The notes under the pieces: generated by a model | Told to the model about the DNA's origin: nothing | The model's input: only the letters and a program-made list of their open reading frames with translations | Database searches by the model: none | In this document: piece by piece, positions 1 to 12,325 of the stretch | Numbering within the stretch: the first letter of the stretch is position 1 | Layout of the letters: each line of letters starts with the position of its first letter | Program-made: the position numbers and the translations under genes | Source of the DNA: Lepisosteus oculatus | Taxonomy: Eukaryota; Chordata; Actinopteri; Semionotiformes; Lepisosteidae | Assembly: GCF_040954835.1 (NCBI RefSeq) | Contig: NC_090698.1 | Location: forward strand, 67,711,284 to 67,775,283 | Direction: 5' to 3' | DNA: 64,000 nt

Positions 1-364
1 GGGAAAGGACTCAAAAGTGACTTCAGCACAGGCCTGGCAGAGCATCTGAGATCACTGCATACAGGGGGGAGATCAATGGGTCAGGGACGTTATTGCCTTA
101 AGAGAGAAGAAGCCAAATACTGATCTTTAAACTGCGAAATGTAATTAAACTGAATTTGAAATATGAATGTGTTTTAAATACTGAAATTGAATTCCCAATA
201 ATTATGGTTAAACCCAAAGAAGTTTTTTTTTTCTTATGTGATCGAAGGTATGCATGGAATTTTCCAAAAGTAAAATGTACGTTCATCACTTAGGTTCATC
301 CAATGATCAGAAAAACAAATCGCTTAGCTTTGAAACAAGCAGTTTGAATTTAGTGTCCCAATAC

Positions 365-934
365 CCAGCAGCCATTTCACTCTGCAACTCACAACTGACA
401 GCCCACTGAAGCTCGGCTGGTGTGAGTCTGGTCAGTACCTGGATGGGAGACCTCCTGGGAAAAACTAAGGTTGCTGCTGGATGGGGTGTTAGAGGGGCCA
501 TCAGGGGGTGCTCATCCTGCAGTCTGTGTGGGTCCAAAAGCCCCAGTATAGTGACGGGGACACTATACTGTAAACAGGCGCTGTCCATTGGATGAGAAGT
601 AAAACCAAGGTCCTGACTCTCTGGGGTCATTAAAAATTCCAGGGTGTTTCTCGAAAAGAGTAGGGGTGTAACCCTAACGTCCTGGCCAAATTTCCCATTG
701 GCCCTTACCAATCATGGCCTCCTAATAATCCCCATCTATGAATGGGCTTCAGCACTCTGCTCTCCTCCCCACTGATGTGTGGTGAGCGCTCTGGCGTACT
801 ATGGCTGCTGTCGCATCATCCAGATGGGGCTGCACATTGGTGGTGGTGGAGGGGAGTCCCCATTACCTGTAAAGCACTTTGAGAGAAGTGTCCAGAAAAG
901 CGCTATATAAGTGTAAGCAATTATTATTAATAAT
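365..934 (+). repeat. 5S-rRNA-derived SINE, copy 1
   Basis: The head (about 395-480) resembles the 5S rRNA internal promoter: a GAAGCT box A remnant, then GGTCAGTACCTGGATGGGAG (box C-like). The body then carries GACGGGGACACTATACTGTA and ends in GCGCTATATAAGTGTAAGCA followed by an ATT-rich tail. The same roughly 570-bp unit occurs in reverse at 5745-6314 and 60635-61214, so the boundaries come from comparing copies. 5S-derived SINEs (SINE3 class) are known from fish. Only AATAC is shared at the two ends, so no convincing target duplication is seen. It lies upstream of the presumed RUSC2 promoter patch. Confidence 0.85.
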
Positions 935-1429
935 ACTTTTGGAGGGCATTGTATTGCTGCCCAATCTATTTAAATATAGTGGCTAAATACATCCGTTACA
1001 GCTTATGGCTCTCAAATCTTTATTACAGATTTAGTACTTACTCACTACCCTCGTTTAATCTCTTAGCAGAGATACACCAGAATTACAGGACTTTACATAC
1101 GGTACTCCCTGCAGTGAACTAAAAATGGAAAAGTGTGTACAGATCACTTTAATGAGCAGAAACGTAGTTGCATGTAGCCATTGAAATAAACGTAAGTGGA
1201 TTCATTCGCTATTGACATATTGTGAAATACAGTTACCCAGCGCTGACACTCAAAAATAAAAATAAACCGGCAAATGCGAGCACTGCAGTAGGCTTTGCTG
1301 AAAATACGTTATAAGGTTTCAAAGCACCTTTTTTCGACACACGCAAAAAAAAACTATCCAAATTTGGTTGTGAAAACGCAGATTTTCTTTCCCCCAAAAC
1401 ACCACACACACACACACCAAGTTAACGGG
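935..1429. other. Non-coding upstream stretch
   Basis: AT-rich DNA between the first SINE and the GC-rich patch. I see no exon-like reading frame, RNA gene or recognisable repeat here beyond short homopolymers and a CA run near 1404-1420. Confidence 0.5.
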
Positions 1430-1749
1430 TTTCAGATCTGGGCTGTCTGGGTCTGTAAATTCCTCCTTCTCCACAGAAGAAGGCCGCTGCCCCGAGCTCT
1501 GCCTGCTGCGGCAGTAATGTAGGCCTGAGCTCTGGGGTGGAGTCGCTGAGCTCGCTGGTGACGCAGCCGCTGCCGGGCCCGCCCAGATCACTAGACGCTG
1601 CTTTGAGGATACTCGGCAGGGATCAGAAAACAAGCCTTCTCCGGCCAAGCGCTGAGGATTGTATATCGTTACTGTCATCACCGCTACAGGGGCGCAGCCA
1701 GGACACAGTTACAAAATGGGAGACTGAATACACCTGAAAGCATTTTAAT
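1430..1749 (+). promoter_or_regulatory. GC-rich patch; candidate RUSC2 promoter and first non-coding exon
   Basis: This is the most GC- and CpG-rich stretch in the first 10 kb, including GACGCAGCCGCTGCCGGGCC near 1560. It ends at TTTTAAT followed by GTAAGTCTC, a good donor in positions +1 to +6 although the preceding base is T. RUSC2 needs an upstream non-coding exon because its first coding exon begins with an acceptor at 30001. This patch could supply it, giving an intron of about 28 kb. That is an inference from composition and one donor. It could instead belong to another transcript or a weak bidirectional promoter. Confidence 0.3.
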
Positions 1750-3991
1750 GTAAGTCTCTTGCTTGGAATATTTACGCGTTATTTATTCTTGCACGAATGC
1801 TGACGGACAAGGGTTGCCGATGCGTGGTAGTTGCTTCTGTCATTTTCTGTGGTGTTACAGACAAGTGCCGTGTCAGTGGGTGGCATCGGTGTAGTGTATT
1901 TTATTTTAAGAAAATCGAAGGGCAGTGTTAAAAAAAAACATTACCCGATTTATGTAATTAAGCCGGTGAACCATTTTTTCTGACCTTCTTGTAAGGTCCT
2001 TACGTGGCATTTAACGTATTGCAAATAAATAAGAATAACTTGCTCTTCGTATTGTACGTGCTGATCGCTGTCCTAAACAATAGCCTCTCTGAAAATCAAT
2101 AAAAGTCTTTATTTTTTTTCTGGCGATGCGGTAGATGCGTTTGTTTCCCAGATAGCTCTGTGGACTAAGGTCAAGCACAAAGGAGGCTCTTTCGCTCGGA
2201 AACCTCCGGGTTGCGTTGTTAATTTCTTCCATCATTTGAGGAATAATAGGAGCGCACCCTTTCCAAATTAACCAATTCAGCTTAGCTATTCGTTGTTCAT
2301 ATGGTGCCATGCATAAGGTCATATAGATATTCCTTAAGACATATTCATTTCTTCATATTGCGTCTTTGCGGACATCATTCCTAACGGGTCTCGCTGTTAT
2401 GTTGTAACCTTGTTCCATCAATTAATGCAGTAGTCTGTATAACCAGTATGGTCGGCTCAGCGAGGAGATGATGATGGTTATAGCGAATGAAATAAAATGT
2501 TGCTGGGGAGAATTCTAGCCTGCCGCACAAGATCAGCAGCAGGCTTTGCTTTTGCAGTACAGTATTAGTATCGGTGCCAAGATAGGAAGGGTACATACGC
2601 AGTTTTATGCTCAGTATTCGGCATTTTCAGTCCCATTAACGAAGGCGATAAGCTAGTGTACAGTACCTTTGCCACTTTAAGTTAATACGTAATACGTAAA
2701 CAAATAACTATGAGATTTTTGAAGGATACAACACCTCATTAATTGACATTGCGTTCTGTGAAAGAAATGAAGGAAAGAACACTTTTTTAGGCGACGAACT
2801 GTACCATACAGTATATTACAATAGCCTACGTAACGGTAATGAATAATATGACGGGCCCTGGAAACGACGTACAACGTGGTGTGGGGATCGATTCTCTGAG
2901 CAAAATACCTATCTTTTAAAAATATAAGATTAAAGTGAAGACACCTTCAGCCGTCAGCCCTTCCAAGGGGTAGTGCGTTTGTGGGTGCTGCATTTTGAGA
3001 AGAGGCAGACCAGAAATACAGTCACACATTTTACAGGAATTCGTCCGGCACACTAGTAGTTAATAGACAGCCGACGTGTGTTGTGCGTTTTGGCCTTTTG
3101 TGACTTGGTCCCTGGTGAGACCGCAGCCGCTGTGCCAGAGCCACGGGCGGGCAAGCGCCAGAGCATGATGGAGATAAAAAAAAAGTCTGTGAGAAAGCCC
3201 TTGTGTTAGTCATTCCGCCCTTATGTAACTGTTTTCCGTTCCCCATTCCATTAGGGAATTCTACAGTATATATTGTATGCTTGATATGCGCTCTTATGAT
3301 ACAACCCAGCCCAAACACTGTGTTCCTGGTTTGTGTGTGTTTTTTTTAACCTACAGTAACACACTCTGCACACCCAACCCTCTTTTTCAGACATGGAGTC
3401 CGTGATGTAGACATTGTACATTGAAACAGGAGCAGACTGGCTTTTACAGTCAGCCTTGCAGTAAGCACTGGGATGACTTCATCAATCATTTCGGGGCTCT
3501 TTCTGGTCACTAAGCAGATGCTGTATAATGCCCAGTAGAGCAGTATTCATGATAGATCACTGCAATTCTGACCAGTCATTGTATTTGTATAGGCATAAAT
3601 ACTACTTAATTTGGGCAGGTGCCTTTTAGGGTTTAGTGCAGATATAGTCTTTGAAGAAATCAGATGGAATCTTAGCAGAATTCAGACAGAGGACTGGCAG
3701 TGCATCACCATGATGCGAAGCATGAGACTTTAAAATACAAAAGCAGGTTTTGACATGCTGTCCTTTTCCAACTTGAATTCCCCACAGATAGCTCTTTTTT
3801 CGCTCTTACATTACCTCATCATTTCTGGTCTCAGAAAAGTGTTTTTCTTCTTTTATTATGAGCAATACACAGTACCTCTTTATAATAAGTGGCTGGGATG
3901 TTTCATAACCTTGACATGTGCACTGGAGGTGTAGGTTTCTTAACTGACATTATAAGACTACAAGCAGAAGTCTACCTTACAAGATTTACTG

Positions 3992-4057
3992 TTGATTTGA
4001 ATGGAATGTAGTACTTTAGTTTCTAAGTGCTTTTAAGACATTATTTGTATTTAATAA
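3992..4057 (+). repeat. Short dispersed direct repeat, copy A
   Basis: Begins TTGATTTGAATGGAATGT and continues through TTTTAAGACATTATTTGT. A similar block lies at 5121-5187. Probably two fragments of one interspersed repeat; family not recognised. Confidence 0.6.
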
Positions 4058-5120
4058 TCCTGGCAGTGTGCTGTGCCGTACAAGCTCAGATCTTTTAAAT
4101 AACTTTTTGGGCTCTGTTGTTTCAAAATCAAGCTGATAAAAGTAAGCTACTAAACATATAGAAAGTGTTGTCTTACTTGCTTGTCTCTCTGCTACCCAGG
4201 CACCCCTTCTGTTCCGAGATATTGTATATCTCCTTTGCCTCTAGGCACTGCAGCATTCATTTTAGGATTTGTGATGAACAGCAATTACAGTTTTCCACTG
4301 AAATGCTTGTCATATGTCGAAGGGTGAAATATGCACTGTATAAGAGTCAAATAATGTTAAGCGCTATTTGAAGAATGGATTGTAACGCTTTTTATTTATC
4401 CATTCAAGAAGACTGGTGTTACAGGTTTGTACTACATAGTACCCTAATTTACCTTGTGTCTGCTGTATGAGTGGCGCAAAATGATTGCTCGGTTATTTGA
4501 GATAGGGTTTTATGGGTCTAGGCCAGAGTGGCACTGATTGGGGATGATTTCTTGGTCATAAGCATTACTTTAGAGTTTTGTTCATGGCTTCTCATCATAT
4601 GCAAAGGTGTATTTCATTAAAACAGTTATTTGTACACACATGCTTAACTGGAGGTAATGGAGTAACCCATACATACAGTAGTTAAACCAGTTCATATACT
4701 GTGCCCAGGAAAGCATTAATGACTCTAGTAAACTAAGTCTTTTTAGTTTTGTTTTGCCTTTTGCCCAGATGTAGCCTGTTTTGAGAGTAATTTTGAAGCA
4801 GTAGTTTGACCTGTGGTGTTTTGCTAGAAGTACTGTACACTAAGTGGCATGACCACTGTAAGTAGAGTGAAAGTGTTGCTTTATACTGCTATGTGTGAGT
4901 CACTTGAGAGTGATCTTAAAAGTGAGTAAGATTACAGATTACATCTCCCAGACCCCAGACAGGCTTGTGTCTGTGAATGATATGGAAAGAAAGATAGACA
5001 AATGGAGTGTGTCAGAAACAGGCTGTGTTCCAGCCCAGTCCCAAAGAATCCCTCACAGCATCTCTCACAGACGACACTAAAGAGTTAATTGGCTGCATAG
5101 TCTCCTCTACATAATCACCA

Positions 5121-5187
5121 TTGATTTGAATGGAATGTGCTACTTTAGTTCTCAAATGATTTTAAGACATTATTTGTTAGTTAATAG
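5121..5187 (+). repeat. Short dispersed direct repeat, copy B
   Basis: Partner of 3992-4057. It shares TTGATTTGAATGGAATGT and TTTTAAGACATTATTTGT with small differences between them. Copy spacing is about 1.13 kb. Confidence 0.6.
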
Positions 5188-5743
5188 TGGGAATACTTAC
5201 ATTTGTTTTCAAGCTTCTTTAGTGTTAAATTTACAGTGGGCGCCCGATTTATTCGTCAAACTATAGCTCTTTTATAGAGTAGGCTAGCATTTTACATGCC
5301 CAGTCAAAAAAATAGAAGATTTTGCCATTGTCTCAATAAAGAAACTTGCTGCAAGAGGGTATATATAGATGTAAGTAAACGTGTAAAAAGTCCAAATCAC
5401 TTTTGATTTATTTGCTATCATCAGTGGATATACTGTACCTGTGAGTCTGCAGTTAATTATTACTGACATTATTATTATTTACGCCTCGGCTGAATTGCTG
5501 TTAGGAAAAGTAGAAAAATTGCTCCATATAAGCGATGTGGCTGATGTGAGGCTGTGGTCATATTTGGGTGGTAACAGAATTTATTATGAAATTAGACAGA
5601 ATTGTAGCTCACTGCAGCCGTTGTAGATATACTGTAGTAGGTGAAGCATTTGTATTTGGGCTCTCAATCCCCAGTACTACAGTATCTGAATCAGTACAAT
5701 TCCTGGAGAGCCAATGTGGCAGATGAAAACACCTGAAAGACCT

Positions 5744-5744
<1 letters not shown>

Positions 5745-5775
<31 letters not shown>

Positions 5776-6314
5776 TGCTTACACTTATATAGCTCTTCTG
5801 GACACTCCACTCAAAGTGCTTTACAGGCAATGGGGACTCCCATCCACCACCACCACCAATGTGCAGCATCCACCTGGGTGATGCAACGGCAGCCATAGTG
5901 CGCCAGGACGCTCACCACACATCAGCTACTAGTGGGGAGGAGAGGAGAGTAATGAAGCCAATTCATAGATGGGTTTATTAGGATTGGTAAGGGCCAATTG
6001 GAAATTTGGCCAGGACGCCAGGGTTACACCCCTACTCTTTTTCAAGAGTAGACCACAGAGAGTCAGGACCTCGGTTTTACATCTCATCCGAAGGACGGCG
6101 CCTTTTTATAGTGCAGTGTCCCCATCACGATACTGGGGCTTTAGGACCCACATGGAGCGCAGGGTGAGCGCCCCCTGCTGGTCCCACTAACACCTCATCC
6201 AGCAGCAACCTTAGTTTTTCCCAGGAGGTCTCCCATCCAGGTACTGGCCAGGCTCAGACCTGCTTAGCTTCAATGGGCTGCCAGTTGTGAGTTGCAGGGT
6301 GATATGGCTGCTGG
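5745..6314 (-). repeat. 5S-rRNA-derived SINE, copy 2
   Basis: Reverse-oriented copy of the unit at 365-934. The 5S-like head lies at the right end (GGTCTCCCATCCAGGTACTG on the + strand near 6228, then TGCTTAGCTTC). The 3' end at the left carries TTGCTTACACTTATATAGC next to a run of nine or more ATA/AAT triplets at 5745-5775. The head preserves the box A complement CTTAGCTTC well. No clear target duplication was found. Confidence 0.9.
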
Positions 6315-7990
6315 CCATATCACCACCCTCAGGGGGCGGTTCCTGAATGTTTAAGTACAATTAACACCGAAGCCCAGCAACCCTCTGGCAGTCTTATGTG
6401 AACCCATGTGCAGTCTTACACCGTTTCCTGTAGAACATGGAGTTGAGTTAATTGCACTTTTTGTGGTCAGGATGAAATACTGTAGTTTGTTCTACACTTT
6501 CAGGATAGAGCTCTCTGCCAGAAAACGCCTCCCAGATACTGTGTGGAAAACAGATGGCAATCTTCCTCCGAAAATTCCAGCATAGGAACCGAGAAGGATA
6601 ATTGCTGGCCAAGTGAAGGCAGATGTCTAACATACAGCAAAGCAAAAAAAGAAGTTATCCTGTGTTTTCAAATGTTCATGAATCTTAGAATTAGAAATTT
6701 CTTTGGTACTCTTACCAAAAATTTCACTCTGCAGTCAGCTAAAAACAATTTTTAGTGGTATAGTCATGGCAATATAAAATTTGTTTCATAACACTATATT
6801 TACTCTGTAGGAATGGGAAGACAGATTCATTTTATTTCACTACTTATAATACTTCAAAGGTCCATTTTCTTTATTATATTACTTAGGAGAAAAGAAAATA
6901 TAATGAAAACAGGTCAAAGTGACAAGCAGCGGATTATTTGAAAAACAGTAGTGGGATCGACTGTTAATATTAACATCATCAGTTATTAAATCAGATAGGT
7001 CTGTTGTGCCTAAATTCACATTTACAATGAGGACCTGGGTGAGACGCTTATTCTGGATCTTATATTCTTATGGTATTGTTACACCGCAAAATTGTGGCAG
7101 CAAAAAAAGAAATGAATAAGGTGTTGTGTGGTACTTTGGACTTCCTCTGCAGATTGTTCCAGTCATTGGGGTTGAAGTGACTTAAATCCAGAGTCAGTAG
7201 CTGCTCTTGGGAGATTCAGTCTGAGTCTTAGCAGAATATATTATATGAATGCAAGTATTAAGATGAATACTCAAGTGTCAAAAAGATGGCCAGTATTTTC
7301 AATCAAGTTGCTAGGGTTGAAGTAAGTCAGTTAATTATCCACGGTTAGGCAGTGTATTTTGAGTGGTGTTTGAGATAGGGTTGTTTGTGACTAGTATAGA
7401 AAGGCAGCTGTTGTGGTGAAAGAGAGTAACATTGCACTGGATGACTGCGTCTTGGCCACTGCCAAAAATAATGCTTGCTGTGGGTCAGTGATTTTTTTAC
7501 AGCACCGTTGTATTGTTTTAAGGCCGACGATTGTGTTTGACGCCAGAGGAATCTGATAAAAATTGAGTTTATTTAATGTGTATTTCTGGTTCATGTAACA
7601 TGTTTTGATTCATTATCGTCTCACACAAAATGATTTGATGCAAAAAACAACTTGCAACTGAATTGTTGCTTTTTAATTAGAAATCCACAATCAATAGCTT
7701 GCCTTTTTTGCAAACCTGTGTTATTGCTCTACATTGATAATGAGGTTCTAACCTATTTGCCCTGGGTTGCAAAAGTAATGTGTTTTAGAGAGAAGAATGG
7801 CCTGCATCAGAGGCAGCGATGAGTTGCAGAAGATGTTGTGCCTTCCTGTTCTCCTTAGCTTACAAATACGTGTGGTGAGCAGAAGGCAGATATCTTGGGT
7901 TGCTGCATGTGGAGAGTGCTGGGATACCTCCTGTGTGATGCGGCACTGTGCTGCATGCATGCATGTGTGCGTGTGTCATTGTGAGGAAAA
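6315..7990. other. Presumed RUSC2 intron 1, part 2
   Basis: AT-rich non-coding DNA without a recognisable gene. A CATGCATGCATG tract followed by GTGTGCGTGTG lies near 7952-7976, just before the duplicated segment. Confidence 0.45.
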
Positions 7991-8233
7991 TTTCTATGAG
8001 TTGTCACAGCTGTTGGCTGGGTAGCATGCTTTCCTGAGCCCAATGCGGGTCGTGACCTGCTTATATAACCAAGGCTGTTTGAAGAGGAGGCTGGGAAGAC
8101 ATTCTCCCTGCAGTATGTCTGGAACAGCAGTGATTTCAGCAGTGGAGATGATGATGATGGTGGTGGTGTTGAGGGGGATCATTTTGGGAGCTAAACAGAT
8201 GCATGCTGACACTAGCTGCTTTCTGGCCCGATT
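7991..8233 (+). repeat. Duplicated 243-bp segment, copy A
   Basis: From TTTCTATGAGTTGTCACAGC to CTTTCTGGCCCGATT this segment recurs at 8701-8942 with scattered substitutions and small indels. It includes TATATAACCAAGGCT and a GATGATGATGATGGTGGTGG tract. No coding potential is evident. It could be a local duplication or two inserts of an unidentified repeat. Confidence 0.85.
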
Positions 8234-8700
8234 GCTGATACTGTACACATCATCCCTGCCTTGTGCTAAAAAAGAAAATTTAACATTCAGACTTTGTCAT
8301 GAATATACAGTACTTAGGATACTGATACTATACTTAGACTAGGTGGCTGAACGAACAGTTCTGTTAGGCATTGGCGAGTGAAAACCATGAGATGACCACG
8401 CATCTGTCATCCTCAACTGCAGAGTGAATTTATTTTTTAACATGACATTAAGAGATTATGTTGGGGTCAATGTTGATGAAACAGCAGGTGGTACAAGAGT
8501 CTCATAATGTGATCCTCAACAATAATTGGATGACTAATGTTACCAGAAAACTGTTGTAGCTTAACGCTGATCTTAATGCTAATCTCAGCAAACATTTTGA
8601 GGATTCTGCTGTATACATATACTTCACCAAATAAGAATTAAAATGGACTTCTTTGATAAATATCACCCATAGTGTCTGGGAGTTTGTCTTCCACACTACA

Positions 8701-8942
8701 TTTCTACGAGTTGTCACAGCTGTTGGCTGGATAGCATGCTTTCCTGAGCCCGGTGCAGGTCATAACCCCCTTATATAACCAAGGCTATTTGAAGAGGAGG
8801 CTGGGAAGACATTCTCCCTGCGGTGTGTCCCGAACAGCAGTGATTTCAGCAGTGAGGATGATGATGGTGGTGGTGTTGAGGGGGATCATTTTGGGTGCTA
8901 AACAGATGCCTGCTGACACTCAAGCTGTTTTCTGGCCTGATT
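8701..8942 (+). repeat. Duplicated 243-bp segment, copy B
   Basis: Second copy of 7991-8233, offset 710 bp. Similarity starts and stops abruptly at both ends: TTTCTACGAGTTGTCACAGC at the left, and flanks beyond about 8942 do not match those beyond 8233. Sharp ends fit two insertions or a duplicated insert better than a long tandem duplication. Confidence 0.85.
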
Positions 8943-9249
8943 AATGACACACGTCATGTAGCCAAAGACATTGAGCCATGACATTACCACTGTTAGAGCT
9001 CCTGAAAGTGGGAGCCATGTGATGACAGTAATGATGAACAGTTGATCCAGCAGTCAGTAGTGATTCTTCTGAAAGATCCAAAGACAGGAAGACCCAGGTG
9101 CTGGATCATTACATGCTGCTGAGCAAGTCTCAGTTGCCTTCGATACTTCGTATTTGTTAGTAGTGCTGACAGGTGCCAAGCGTTGGTTAATTCATTGTCC
9201 TGGATGCCAATGGACTTCACTTTACAACAGAACATATGCAAGCTCATGG

Positions 9250-9460
9250 GTCAGAAAGGCCATTAGGTGATCAATAGCAAATTAATCCAAGCAGCTCATC
9301 CAGTTGTTTCTTGAAATAATGCAGGGTATTGTCTTCAACCACAGGGCTGTTTAGATTGATCAATATTCCCAGCACCCTGGAGATAGAACTGGTCATATTC
9401 CTGCCAGCATCATTACCAGAGCACATTGCTCTGGCAGTCGCACTGAGATGTAGCTTTGTT
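9250..9460 (-). repeat. Diverged interspersed repeat fragment
   Basis: Contains CATCCAGTTGTTTCTTGAAA, GTATTGTCTTCAACCACAGG and CTGGAGATAGAACTGG. The fragment at 13880-14075 shares the pattern of CATCCAACTCTTTCTGGAAA followed by GTTTTGATGTCAACTAC. I judge both to be one old interspersed family of the GGAGGCCATTCGGCCC type common in fish. The strand and family name are not certain. Confidence 0.4.
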
Positions 9461-10269
9461 GTAGAGATATAAATATTATGGACGTGTTTTTCTTTTACAT
9501 GTTGACTTCTTTGCATTTCAAACTCTCAAGTTTTAGAATCGCTGTGGCTATGAAAAATCTAAACAAGAAATATTATTTTCCCTGTGTAATACAGTACATA
9601 TATGAAATAGTTCTAAGTGACTGTTCCCTGTATGGAGCTATCGGGTTATGTGTAATAGTAGTGTACTATGGGCAGAGAGAGGTGATTGTATATGTAGTGT
9701 AGTGTCTATGACTATTATTTGTTTTTAATGTGTACAGTATGTAATTTTATGTTCAGTATTGTTAGATGTAGTTTTGTATGGTGATGCTAAACACAGATTT
9801 CCACCCTTTTGAATGGACAATAAAGTTGTATGTTATCTTATACAACTTTGCACTCTGTAGCAGATGTTGTACCTTGAGTAGTTTTAGTTGACCTTGATAG
9901 TTTTTAAAGTACAGTACATATGTAACCTCTCACATATACTGTAACAACCGCAGGGTACAACATATAGTTATATCAGTGAGCATAATTAAATTACAAATCA
10001 TGACATCGTCTTTTGTTTTTTTACATCGGTATTGTAATTCTCTGTATTCATCACATTCTGTTTTTTAACCATCACTTTTCTTATAGCCCCCATATTTAGA
10101 ACATTATGAAAACATTGGAAGCATTAATTCAAGTACTGTAAATTACCTACTTTATCTCTGTCTTTTCTAACCTCAGGCTGGGATAAAATGGCAAAACGAA
10201 TAGCAGTATAAGGCCATTACCCTTTGTGGTTTGCGAGACTAGGAATCCATTCAGGAAGCAAGAGGAAAC
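9461..10269. other. Presumed RUSC2 intron 1, part 3
   Basis: AT-rich DNA with many TACAGTA/TACTGTA words and GTACAGTATGTAA-type palindromes. AATAAA occurs at 9820. I see no convincing exon or RNA gene. Confidence 0.4.
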
Positions 10270-10405
10270 CTGAAGATACTGTATAAGGTGTGGCTAAAAG
10301 ATTGGTATAGAGAAGATGGTTTTAAGTTTATGGGGCATTGGAGATCCTTCAGGAAAAATAGTGCCTGTACAAGGAGGATAGATTACACTTGAATGAGAGG
10401 GACAT
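10270..10405 (+). pseudogene. Remnant of a retroelement SGNH/esterase-like reading frame
   Basis: One frame reads DWYREDGFKFMGHWRSF. After a shift, another frame reads DRLHLNERDI near 10376-10405. The order W-x-GF-F-x-HW followed by DxLHLN-x-RG resembles the esterase-like (SGNH hydrolase) domain carried by the first reading frame of some CR1/L2-type LINEs. The frameshift and the lack of longer flanking frames mark it as a fossil. The family call rests on motif memory only. Confidence 0.35.
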
Positions 10406-10796
10406 CATGTGTGTAGTACGGTAGGTGAATGTTGGTCAGTATTGCTAAATCGGAATATTTAAAAAGCAATGACCACCGTTTGGTTCTACAAGAAAAGGGA
10501 GGGCAAAATTATTGATTCACTTAGCTACTACAGTAAATGACCAAAGGAGCAAGCAGGGACTGTAGAACTTTTTTATTCTGACAATAGAGGGGAGATAAGG
10601 GATGCAGATAGGAACATGAGCACTAAAATTATAGTAATATCACAACATTTAAAATGTCATAGCGAACTACTGTAGGTAAATTTGCTAGTGGTACAGAACA
10701 CGGTGAGTATGTATGGCATTTTGTGTTTAACACTCATTTACAGTATATAAGGGCTGCCATCATTAGGATAGTCATTATACATCCTGACTGTGCTGT

Positions 10797-11012
10797 TGTG
10801 ACTGTCGTGGTCCCACGCGGGCTCGTGCCCTTCGCCGCCCGTTTCGTCCCACAACACTTGGGGCACGAACCCGCGTCTCCGGCATAACACAACAGGGAAC
10901 CAGCCGCATGAGCTAAAGGAGACCTCCCCCAGCCCAGGCGGCTGAGGACCCCGCTATGCGCAGGGAGGGCGATGACTTCGCCGTATCCGAACTAGCTCCG
11001 CTACACAGTGTA
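10797..11012 (-). repeat. GC-rich island with tRNA-like segment (SINE-like)
   Basis: A 216-bp GC- and CpG-rich block in AT-rich DNA. On the - strand, 10923 to 10859 reads like a tRNA-derived promoter: TTTAGCTCATGCGGCTGG resembles an A box and GCGGGTTCGTGCCCC resembles a B box, spaced as in a tRNA. GTCTCC and GGAGAC flank the middle and could pair. The T arm pairs poorly beyond three bases, so I do not call a working tRNA. A tRNA-derived SINE or tRNA pseudogene fits best. Confidence 0.5.
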
Positions 11013-12325
11013 CAACAGCAGAGCTACACAGCAGTAGGTCTAAAGATGTAAATAAGAGTAAAAAGTGTGTACAACACCTTTTTAACTTTACAAATCTGAA
11101 GGAAAACTTGCTCACAATAAAGTAACTACTATGAAATATGCAGTCCCAGATGCTTGCTTTAATAAGTCCCCACAGCTCATAGTAGGCATATCTAGGACAA
11201 CCAGTGGGTTACTGCTTCTCGTTTTAGCTTCATAATATTTATGTTTAATGTGAAATTTTACATGCCTGTATGGTAGAGGCCTGCTCTTGTAAGGAAGCAT
11301 CAATTAGCTGTACTATTTTTCTTTAAGTTCAACTTGAATTCAGTTAAATGTCTCTTAATAGCAGATCTGTACTGTAAGTAGTGGAGGCAGAGTTTTGCTG
11401 ACACAAGATGTCTCTGCCTCTGTTCGATATTCTGTATGCTGTGTCTGCAGGTTCCTTAATGTGTTGATCAGTCATTGGACAGATCTGTGGATGTGAACCA
11501 TGGGTGCAAACTTAATTTATGATTTACTGTTCCGTGCTCACCTAATAGTGAGTATTTTTATTTTTGGATTAACCCAAAGAAAGGAAGATTATCTTGCAGA
11601 TTGTCAGGAATGATTTTGTATGTCTGAAATGTTAGGGGCAGTGTCAGGGATTGAGATTAAATCATTTTAGTATTTAGCAAAAGGTGCAATACAACGTAGT
11701 AGATACAATGTGAATAAATATACTTTAAATTTTTTCAGATTTTGAGATTCATTTTCTAAAAAGATTTATTTACAGTAATAAATTTCAATTTTGAAGAATG
11801 TGCAATTTGTAGGAAGTAGTTGGCTTATTCATGCATTTATTTTTGTAGAACAACATTTTCCAGACTAAAGTGATTAATGGATAAACAGATCCCTTTAATT
11901 TCAAATTCTTTTTGACGTGCTTTGGATGTATCACACACATCACTAGGCGTTCTTAGAGATTAGATTTGCTGGATGACACATTAGTTTAGTGATTAGCAAG
12001 TTTCCAGGATCCTACTGTAGGTTTATGGACAAGATTATGGACTGGGAAATCCATCTGAGCTCTCTGGTGTTCACGTGGGGATTTACCAAGTTCTGGGATT
12101 TCCTTTTACCTCTGATAGACATGCAGCATAGGCTAACCCCTGTTTGTCACTGTGCACAAGATTTAGAATTTTAAATTGAAGGACTTTTTTCCAAACCTTT
12201 GACCAGAGAAGTATAAAATTATCTTATTTAGAAAAATACCAGAATGCCGTAAAATCAGAAAATTAAAGCAGATATGGGATTATTACGGGTGGTATTTCTC
12301 TTGTTTGGCCTCCCTAAGGAAAAAG
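11013..12325. other. Presumed RUSC2 intron 1, part 4
   Basis: AT-rich non-coding DNA. I see no gene, RNA or clear repeat. Confidence 0.45.

Larger units (their letters stand above)
1750..5744. other. Presumed RUSC2 intron 1, part 1
   Basis: AT-rich non-coding DNA. The only structure I see is a degenerate direct repeat of about 66 bp (3992-4057 and 5121-5187, listed separately). Short reading frames here lack recognisable domains and coding-like composition. Confidence 0.5.

Noticed and set aside
2011..2322. 103-codon open frame on the - strand near the GC-rich patch
   Set aside because: No domain, and no splice or start context beyond chance. It could belong to an unknown transcript, but nothing in the sequence supports that.
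10859..10923. Functional tRNA gene on the - strand
   Set aside because: A and B boxes look right, but the acceptor and T stems do not pair well and no clear anticodon loop could be set. SINE or pseudogene preferred.
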